A stretch of 47,404 bases of DNA from Hymenobacter persicinus (GTDB lineage Bacteria > Bacteroidota > Bacteroidia > Cytophagales > Hymenobacteraceae), in the NCBI RefSeq assembly GCF_004167665.1, contig NZ_SEWE01000036.1, positions 1 through 47,404 of the forward strand, written 5' to 3'. The notes under the pieces are model-generated. The model was given only the letters and a program-made list of their open reading frames with translations, was not told the DNA's origin and searched no databases. Position 1 is the stretch's first letter. Every line of letters begins with the position of its first letter. Positions 23,472 to 29,351 of the stretch are shown piece by piece. Position numbers and translations under genes: made by a program.

Positions 23472-24875
23472 ATGAGACGAATTCTGTTTTTGCTTTTTCT
23501 GCTGGTTCTCGCCACCGGCGCCCAGGCCCAAAAGCTGCGGCGCTTCACGACCTACTACGACTCGACCAACACCCGGCGCCGGGAAGTGTACTCGGCCATT
23601 GTGGCCGGCGACACGATAATGGAAGGGCCCTACAAGCGCTTTTACCGCTCGGGCAAGCTCGAGGCCCAGACCCGCTACGCCGGCGGCAAGCGCGACTCGG
23701 CCTACGTCGAGTTTCACCCCAACGGGCAGCGCCGGCTCGAAGTCACCTATCAGCAGGGCGTGCGCCAGGGACCGTTCAAGACCTACTACGAAGGCGGCAA
23801 AGTGGCCCAGGAAGGCTCCTACGAAAACGACCAACCGACCGGTACGCTGCGCTACTACCACCCCAATGGCGAAGTGAAGCTCGAAACTACGCTCACCAAC
23901 GGCCAGCCCGCGGGTACGGTGCGCGAGCTGTACCCCTCAGGCAAGCCCAAGGTGGAAATCACCTACGCCAACGGGCAGGCCAACGGGCCGGTGAAAACGT
24001 ATTTTCCCAACGGGCAGCTGCAGAGCGAAGGCACCTACAGCCGCGGCCTGCTGGCCGGGCCTTACAAAACGTACTACGACAACGGGCAGGTGGAAGTGGA
24101 AGTGCTGGCCGACAAAACCGGCAAGGGCAGCTACCACAGCTACTACCGCTCGGGCAAGCTCCGCACCGAGGGCACCTACCTACCGGCCACCTTTACGGGG
24201 CGGGCCGTGAAAAATCCGCTGGCGGATGATTTGACCAAGCAGGCCAAAAGCCTGGCCGGCGGCACCTCAAACCTCGACGGCCCGGCCAAGGCCTACTACG
24301 AAAGCGGGGCCGTGAAAAGCCGCATGACCTACCGCAACGGCACGCTCACCGGCACCCAGGAAGACTACTACGAGTCGGGCAAGCCCCAGCAGAAAATCGA
24401 GTACAGCAACCAGGCCCGGGACCGGAAAGTGACCTCCTACTTCGAGGACGGCAACGTGCAGGCCGACCAGCAATTTAAGAACGGCCAGCCCAGCGGCCTG
24501 TGGCGCACCTTCTATCCCGGGGGCAAACAGCTTCAGCAGCAGGAAACGTACGTCAACGGCCGCCTGAGCGGGGAAAAGCTGCTCTACTACCCCACCGGCA
24601 CGCTGCAAAGCAAGCTGATCTATGAAAACGGCAAGCCCACCGGCCTGGGCCAGGAGTTCTATCCTTCGGGCAAGCTCAAAAGCGAAACGACCTACGTGAA
24701 AGGTCTGAAAATGGGCCCTTTCCGCCAGTTGCGCGAAGACGGCACGACCGAAATTGCTGGCGCCTTCCGCAACAACCGCGAAACCGGCATCTGGAGCTAC
24801 TACGGCCCCGATGGCAAGGCCGTGACCCAGAAGAAAACCTTCCGCAACGGCCAGGAAGTGAAAGCCGGCAAATAA
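23472..24875 (+). CDS. Exported YwqK-family (MORN_2 repeat) protein, 16 repeats
   Basis: 467 residues. Signal peptide MRRILFLLFLLVLATGAQAQ. The mature protein is almost entirely tandem MORN_2-type units of about 22-24 residues with the pattern G-x-x-K-x-YY-x-x-G-K-x-x-x-E-x-x-Y-x-x-G (for example KTYYEGGKVAQEGSYENDQ, VKTYFPNGQLQSEGTYSRG). I count 16, from YKRFYRSGK to WSYYGPDGK, with one ~30-residue insert around 225-260. Databases often name the family 'toxin-antitoxin system YwqK family antitoxin', but the signal peptide and lack of a toxin neighbour make that role unlikely. A beta-hairpin solenoid, periplasmic or surface located, is the safer reading. Confidence 0.9.
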   Translation: MRRILFLLFLLVLATGAQAQKLRRFTTYYDSTNTRRREVYSAIVAGDTIMEGPYKRFYRSGKLEAQTRYAGGKRDSAYVEFHPNGQRRLEVTYQQGVRQGPFKTYYEGGKVAQEGSYENDQPTGTLRYYHPNGEVKLETTLTNGQPAGTVRELYPSGKPKVEITYANGQANGPVKTYFPNGQLQSEGTYSRGLLAGPYKTYYDNGQVEVEVLADKTGKGSYHSYYRSGKLRTEGTYLPATFTGRAVKNPLADDLTKQAKSLAGGTSNLDGPAKAYYESGAVKSRMTYRNGTLTGTQEDYYESGKPQQKIEYSNQARDRKVTSYFEDGNVQADQQFKNGQPSGLWRTFYPGGKQLQQQETYVNGRLSGEKLLYYPTGTLQSKLIYENGKPTGLGQEFYPSGKLKSETTYVKGLKMGPFRQLREDGTTEIAGAFRNNRETGIWSYYGPDGKAVTQKKTFRNGQEVKAGK

Positions 24876-24902
24876 GGCCGGTACCAACGCCCGGTGTGGA
24901 TT

Positions 24903-24935
24903 CAAACCGCCCTCAGCCTGCTGGGGGCGGTTTTT
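24903..24935 (+). terminator. Terminator after the YwqK protein
   Basis: Stem AACCGCCC / GGGCGGTT with an inner CAG/CTG pairing, then T5. Confidence 0.85.
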
Positions 24936-25059
24936 GCTTTCTGGCGCCGGCCAGCTCGTGCAACCGTTGCGGGTCCCGGCAGTCTATGGGGTGTAACAAT
25001 GCTGCGGCAGCCCGGGCCCGCAGCCGGCCGGCGAAAAAAATATATAGCGCCGCACGCAT

Positions 25060-25090
25060 ACTACGAATTAGTTCGTAGTCTATTTCTTTG
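25060..25090 (+). promoter_or_regulatory. Operator palindrome and -7 region of receptor 1
   Basis: ACTACGAA (25060-25067) and TTCGTAGT (25072-25079) form perfect 8-base arms around TTAG. A near-consensus -7 box TTTCTTTG follows at 25083-25090, so a bound repressor would block the promoter. An A7-TATAT tract lies at 25034-25045. A second copy of the palindrome is at 27693-27710. Confidence 0.65.
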
Positions 25091-25144
25091 GTAGGCCCGC
25101 TCTGGGTTTTCTGCCGCCGTCCTGCGCCTTTTCTTCCCTATTCC

Positions 25145-27634
25145 ATGCAACACACTTTACGCCTCCTCCGGGCCGCTTTCGGCCTGGCCCTCCTGGTTGT
25201 GCTCCTGCCCTTCGCCTCCCGGGCCCAAACCAGCGGCGGTGTGACGGGCACGTTGCTTGACCAAACCAGTGGCCAGCCTTTGCCCTTTGCCAACGTGGTG
25301 CTGCTGCAACGGCAGGATTCGAGCTTCGTAGCCGGCGCCCAAACGGCCGAAAATGGCGCTTTCCGGCTGGAGAAAGTACCCGCCGGCGGGTATCTACTGC
25401 GGGCCTCGGTGCTGGGCTATAAACCCCTGCGCCAGCGCGTGGTGGTGCAGGGCAGCGTGGTGGCGTTGGGGGCGTTGCGGCTGGCTTCCACGGCTACCGC
25501 CCTGCGGGGCGTGACGGTGCAGGGCGAAAAGGCGGCCGTCGTCGACAACCTCGACAAGAAAGTCATCAACGTGAGCAAGGACCTGACCAGCGTGGGCGGC
25601 ACGGCCGTGAACGTGCTCCAGAACGTGCCCTCGGTGAACGTGGACCAGAACGGCGGCGTGACCCTGCGCGGCACCTCCAACGTGACCATCTACATCGACG
25701 GCAAGCCCAGCGGGGCGGCCGGCGGGGGCCGCAACGTGAACCTGGACCAGATTCCGGCCAGCAGCATCGAAAGCGTGGAGGTGATTACCAACCCCTCGGC
25801 CCGCTACGACGCCGAGGGCTCGGGCGGTATCATCAACATCGTGCTCAAAAAGCAGAAACAGGACGGCTTCAACGGGCAGGCCGGGGCCAACGCGGGCACC
25901 GGCGACAAGTACAACACCTCCCTCAGCCTGAACCGGCGTCAGGGCAAATTCAACTACTTCGGCTCCTACGACTTCCGCCAGGACCGGTTCTGGAGCCGCA
26001 ATACCACCCTGCAAACCTCGGTGGCGGGCGGCGTGCGCAACGTGACGGACCAGATTTCGCGCCAGCGCCAGCAGCCTTCATCCCACGCCGTGCGCGTAGG
26101 CTTCGACTACAGCCTGACGCCCGAGCAGACGATTTCGGTGACCGTGCAGCCCCGGCTCAACCACCGCCTGGCCCCGGAAGATCTGGTTACGAACCTGACC
26201 AGCTACGCCCGGAGTGCCAAAACCGGCCGCGACACCACGCTCTACGCCACCCTGCTGGGCCGCAACGTGGTGGAATCTAACGTGCGCTCCGCCGACTTCA
26301 CCCTCGACTACCGCCGCACCTGGGCCGGGCAGAAACGCCGGGAGCTGACGGCCTCTGCCGTGTATTCGCCCGTGGGCGGCGACCAGACCCTGCTGCAGCG
26401 CCAGAACGAGGACGCGCCCAACCGGCTCGTGCAGCAGCAGCTGATCACGTTTCAGCTGCCCCAGGCCTCGGCCCAGCTCGACTACGTGCATCCGGTGGGC
26501 GAAAAAGGCCGCGTCGACACGGGCCTTAAAACCACCTACCGCGGCACCGACGGCACCTACGACTTTCTGGTGCAGCCCGCCGACCGCGCCGAGTACCAGC
26601 GCGACGAGGCCCGCTCCAACCACTACCGCTACCGGGATTACGTACAGGCCGGCTACGCCACCTACCAGAACGAGAAGGGCAAATTCAGCTACCAGGCGGG
26701 CCTGCGGATAGAGCAAACCAGCACCCGCGGCATCTTGCTCAACACGAGCCAGGAATTCAGCCGGGACTACTTCAATTTCTTCCCCAGCGTCACGCTGGCC
26801 CAGAATCTGCCCGCCGACCAACGCCTGCAGCTGAGCTACTCCCGCCGCATCAACCGGCCCGACATCAGCGTGCTGCTGCCCTTCGCCAACTACTCCGACC
26901 CGCGCAACTACCGGGTGGGCAACGTGCGGCTGCGGCCCGAAAACATCAATGTGCTGGAGCTGGGCCACCAGAAGTCGTGGGGACCGGCCACGCTGAGCAC
27001 CACGGCCTTTTTCCGCCAGACGCTCAATCAAGTGCAGCGCATCCGGGAGGTTGATGCCGAGGCCAGTGACCTGAACAGCAACCTGGTCGTGACCCGCACT
27101 ACGTTCGTCAACGCCCGCCACAACACCACCTACGGGCTGGAACTGTCGCTGAACCAGCCCTTGACCAAGTGGTGGCGCCTGACGGCCACCGGCTCGGGCT
27201 ACCGCAACATCGTGTCGGCCGTGACGGGTACCGAGGCCGACAACCGCAACGTGGCCTACACGGCCCGCCTGAACACGACCATCACGCCCGTGAAGAAGCT
27301 CGACGTGCAGCTGACCGGCAACTACCGCTCGGCCAACGTGACGGTGCAGGGCCGCATTGCGCCGGTGTATTTTGTGGATGCGGCCCTGAAAAAGGACGTG
27401 CTCCAGGACCGGGGCTCGATTACGCTGCGGGTATCGGACGTGTTCAACACCCAGCAGTTCGTGGTCGACGCCTACAACCAGGGCCTAGAATCGACTTTCC
27501 GCTTCAAGCGTGAGTCCCGCATTGCCTTTCTGGGCTTCACCTACCGTTTTGGCAACGACCAGCCGGCCCCGCCCCGCCCCCGCCGCCGCGACCAACCCAG
27601 CGGCACCACCACCGGCGGCGACCTGGGCGGCTGA
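25145..27634 (+). CDS. TonB-dependent-receptor-like outer-membrane protein (OMP_b-brl_3), copy 1
   Basis: 829 residues from MQHTLRLLRAAFG; signal peptide ends at FASRAQ (~27). Domains: CarboxypepD_reg-like ~30-115 (GVTGTLLDQTSGQPLPFANV, FRLEKVPAGGYLLRASVLGY), plug ~130-250 (TAVNVLQNVPSVNVDQNG, SSIESVEVITNPSARYDAEG, SGGIINIVLKKQK), then the OMP_b-brl_3 barrel with LSYSRRINRPDISVLLPFAN and YRVGNVRLRPENINVLELG. The last strand (FLGFTYRFGND) is followed by a Pro/Arg-rich tail ending TTTGGDLGG. No SusD partner is present. It is a close paralogue of the protein at 29352. The frame opens at 25088, inside the promoter region, so the ATG at 25145 is preferred. Substrate unknown. Confidence 0.92.
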   Translation: MQHTLRLLRAAFGLALLVVLLPFASRAQTSGGVTGTLLDQTSGQPLPFANVVLLQRQDSSFVAGAQTAENGAFRLEKVPAGGYLLRASVLGYKPLRQRVVVQGSVVALGALRLASTATALRGVTVQGEKAAVVDNLDKKVINVSKDLTSVGGTAVNVLQNVPSVNVDQNGGVTLRGTSNVTIYIDGKPSGAAGGGRNVNLDQIPASSIESVEVITNPSARYDAEGSGGIINIVLKKQKQDGFNGQAGANAGTGDKYNTSLSLNRRQGKFNYFGSYDFRQDRFWSRNTTLQTSVAGGVRNVTDQISRQRQQPSSHAVRVGFDYSLTPEQTISVTVQPRLNHRLAPEDLVTNLTSYARSAKTGRDTTLYATLLGRNVVESNVRSADFTLDYRRTWAGQKRRELTASAVYSPVGGDQTLLQRQNEDAPNRLVQQQLITFQLPQASAQLDYVHPVGEKGRVDTGLKTTYRGTDGTYDFLVQPADRAEYQRDEARSNHYRYRDYVQAGYATYQNEKGKFSYQAGLRIEQTSTRGILLNTSQEFSRDYFNFFPSVTLAQNLPADQRLQLSYSRRINRPDISVLLPFANYSDPRNYRVGNVRLRPENINVLELGHQKSWGPATLSTTAFFRQTLNQVQRIREVDAEASDLNSNLVVTRTTFVNARHNTTYGLELSLNQPLTKWWRLTATGSGYRNIVSAVTGTEADNRNVAYTARLNTTITPVKKLDVQLTGNYRSANVTVQGRIAPVYFVDAALKKDVLQDRGSITLRVSDVFNTQQFVVDAYNQGLESTFRFKRESRIAFLGFTYRFGNDQPAPPRPRRRDQPSGTTTGGDLGG

Positions 27635-27692
27635 GCCGGCCCCGTAGCTTTTGTTGAAAAATATATTCGGGATTGAATACACTGCGCGCAAC

Positions 27693-27710
27693 CTACGAAT
27701 CGTTTCGTAG
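27693..27710 (+). promoter_or_regulatory. Second copy of the CTACGAA-N4-TTCGTAG operator
   Basis: CTACGAA (27693-27699) and TTCGTAG (27704-27710) around TCGT; same arms and spacing as at 25061-25078, followed in both cases by TC. No clear -7 box follows, but hairpins start 7 bases downstream. Confidence 0.6.
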
Positions 27711-27716
27711 TCAATA

Positions 27717-27766
27717 GGGGCAGCAGGTAGGGCCGCGCGGAGAAAGCCGGTCCTACCTGCTGCCCC
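27717..27766. repeat. Hairpin 1, 15-bp perfect stem (19 with inner pairs)
   Basis: Arms 27717-27731 (GGGGCAGCAGGTAGG) and 27752-27766; the pairing continues inward through G-T, C-G, C-G and G-C. No T tract follows directly. Confidence 0.8.
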
Positions 27767-27795
27767 CCGGCCCGGCCGCTGACGAGTGGCCGGCG

Positions 27796-27859
27796 TCCTG
27801 TTGCTGGTACTTAGTGCCTTTAGCAGGCCTGGCAAAGGCACTAAGCACCAGCAACAGGA
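27796..27859. repeat. Hairpin 2, 26-position stem with one mismatch
   Basis: Arms 27796-27821 and 27834-27859 pair at 25 of 26 positions (mismatch 27809 A / 27846 C); the loop is 12 bases. A T6 run starts 11 bases after the stem. Confidence 0.85.
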
Positions 27860-28024
27860 ATATTTCCGCTTTTTTCTGGCTTGCAGGCAACGCTTAATCC
27901 GCCCCTGGCATCTACCCTTCCAACAGCGCAAACGGGCGACTGAGTTATCAGACAACCGTCATTTCCGTCCTGTTTTATCCCCGCTCTTTGCAAGTTTTTG
28001 GTCTCAACAGAAATAAATTTTAAA

Positions 28025-28061
28025 AGTACCTTGCGTTGCATAGTACTGTAACTTATCTTTG
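28025..28061 (+). promoter_or_regulatory. Promoter TTG-N20-TATCTTTG with overlapping dyad
   Basis: -7 box TATCTTTG (28054-28061) and TTG (28031-28033) with 20-base spacing. A dyad covers the -33 element: AGTAC (28025-28029), TGC (28032-28034), GCA (28038-28040), GTACT (28043-28047), symmetric about 28036. Likely a repressor-controlled promoter for the small genes and receptor 2. Confidence 0.7.
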
Positions 28062-28308
28062 TTGCGTTCCTTTGCTCTGCCTGGCGGCGGTCCTGCCTTC
28101 TCCCAGGACCCGGCCACCCGCCACCCGGGGCAGTTTCAGCCAGCTGGGCTGAGATATTGCCGCGCCAGCGCCTCTGTTTGGCGTTTTCCGCGGACTTGGC
28201 TTACCCTGCTTTTTTGTTGCTCAGCCCCGTGCTACGGGACAGAACCGCGGCTTTCCGGACGCGCATCGGCTGACCCTTTCCCTCACTTTCCCTTTACTTC
28301 TCCCTGCC

Positions 28309-28722
28309 ATGAAAATGTCATCCATCTTCCGTGCGCTTGCTGTTTTTTCCCTGCTGCTGATTTCGGCGCTTTCCTCCCAGGCCCAGAGCACCCGCTGCGG
28401 CACCCTGACCGGCCGCCTGCTCGATGCCAGCACCCACGAAGCCATTCCCAACACCACCATCGTGCTGCTGCGCGCTTCCGATAATGCCCTGGTCAGCACC
28501 GCCACTACCCGCGCCGACGGCTCTTTCCGCGTTGCCAACGTGCCTTTCGGCCAGTATTGCTTCCGCACCACGGTGCTCGGCTACCGCGCCCAGCAGCCCC
28601 GCGTGGCCTTTCACGCCAAGCAAACCAGCGTAGCCTTGGGCACCCTGGCGCTGCAACCCCTGGGCACCCAGCTGGCCGCCGTGCTGGCCTCGCCCCAGGG
28701 CCTGCTGGCCGTGGCCCGCTAA
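28309..28722 (+). CDS. Stand-alone CarboxypepD_reg-like exported protein
   Basis: 137 residues. Signal peptide ends near SALSSQAQ (~27). The rest is a single carboxypeptidase-regulatory-like/CNA-B-type beta-sandwich: CGTLTGRLLDASTHEAIPNT, TTRADGSFRVANVPFGQY, TTVLGYRAQQPRVAFHAKQ. The pattern parallels the N-terminal domain of the two flanking receptors (G-x-L-L-D ... F-R-V ... V-P-x-G-x-Y ... V-L-G-Y), but the plug and barrel are missing. It could be an independent surface domain or a decayed receptor; the clean signal peptide and stop favour a real gene. A second ATG at 28315 is an alternative start. First gene of a probable unit running to receptor 2. Confidence 0.8.
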   Translation: MKMSSIFRALAVFSLLLISALSSQAQSTRCGTLTGRLLDASTHEAIPNTTIVLLRASDNALVSTATTRADGSFRVANVPFGQYCFRTTVLGYRAQQPRVAFHAKQTSVALGTLALQPLGTQLAAVLASPQGLLAVAR

Positions 28723-28845
28723 GCCGGGCGGCCCTGCCGCCACCCTTCGCTTTCCCGCTTTTTTCGCTTCGGAAGCCGCTTTTTGGGCCCCGCTAGCCAC
28801 TGCTTTGCCTTCTCATTTCCCTTCACCCCCTTGCCTTTCTTAGCC

Positions 28846-29223
28846 ATGAAAACTTCCCTGATTTCCCGCCTGAGCCTGCTGGCCGTCCTGTTTGGTCTGA
28901 GCGTATCAGTTGCCGCCGCCCAGAACGTTATCTACTCGGAAGACGCGCAGAAGCCCGGGGCCGGCTACTGGACCGTGGAAACCGACCAGAGCCGCCGCGA
29001 CTTCAGCATTGTGCGCTTTTATACGCCCCAGCACGAGCAGATCTACGAAGAGCGCCTCAACGAAGTGTGCCTCGACCCGAGCAAAGGCACGGCCCGCTGC
29101 CGGCGCACGGCCCGGATGCTCAGCAACGCCCTGGTACAGGTGCAGCGCACCCGCAACAACTCAATGGTAGCCAACGGTCTGGGTTTGTACCGTCGCTTTG
29201 AAGGCACCTACGCCGCCAACTAG
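28846..29223 (+). CDS. Small exported protein of unknown function
   Basis: 125 residues from MKTSLISRLSLLAVLFGLSV, with a signal peptide ending at VAAAQ (~25). The mature ~100 residues are hydrophilic with no recognised domain; visible features are GYWTVETDQSRRDFSIVRFY, a YEERLNEVCLDPSKG segment and two cysteines about 14 residues apart (VCLDP and ARCRR) that could form a disulfide. It lies 123 bases after the CarboxypepD_reg gene and 128 bases before receptor 2, all on one strand with no terminator seen between them. Function unknown. The in-frame ATG at 28783 adds residues before the signal peptide and is not favoured. Confidence 0.75.
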   Translation: MKTSLISRLSLLAVLFGLSVSVAAAQNVIYSEDAQKPGAGYWTVETDQSRRDFSIVRFYTPQHEQIYEERLNEVCLDPSKGTARCRRTARMLSNALVQVQRTRNNSMVANGLGLYRRFEGTYAAN

Positions 29224-29351
29224 TGCTCCGGGCCACCTCGGCCCGCCCGCAATGCAGTTTCCCGGGCAGCGGCGCCCTTTCCGCTGCCCGGGACCGGGGC
29301 CGCCCCACCGCTGAGCCGGCCCGCTTCCTTTCCCATTCCGCCCCTATTCTT

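Larger units (their letters stand above)
27635..28308. other. Regulatory intergenic region, 674 bases
   Basis: No convincing gene. It holds, in order: an A5-TATAT tract (27657-27666), the second operator palindrome (27693-27710), a 15-19 bp hairpin (27717-27766), a 26-position near-perfect hairpin (27796-27859), a T6 run (27870-27875), a dyad with promoter (28025-28061) and a ~240-base leader before the gene at 28309. Confidence 0.7.

Noticed and set aside
23704..24820. Regular repeats resembling a CRISPR array
   Set aside because: They are in-frame protein repeats of degenerate DNA sequence in the YwqK gene, without conserved direct repeats or unique spacers.
23472..24875. YwqK protein as half of a toxin-antitoxin system
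   Set aside because: It has a signal peptide and no partner gene; the label is a historical family name.
25061..27710. Operator pair read as attachment sites of an integrated element
   Set aside because: Only 18-20 bases, internally palindromic, placed at promoter positions, and no integrase; the segment between is an ordinary receptor gene.
27717..27859. Insertion sequence or MITE ends
   Set aside because: No transposase, no target-site duplication seen, and the two hairpins have unrelated arms. Kept as hairpins only.
27786..28016. Short rightward frame over hairpin 2
   Set aside because: Its codons cross both arms of the inverted repeat; no signal, motif or promoter.
28059..28484. 141-codon frame overlapping the start of the CarboxypepD_reg gene
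   Set aside because: Out of frame with the supported gene, Cys/His/Pro-rich nonsense composition, no homologous pattern.
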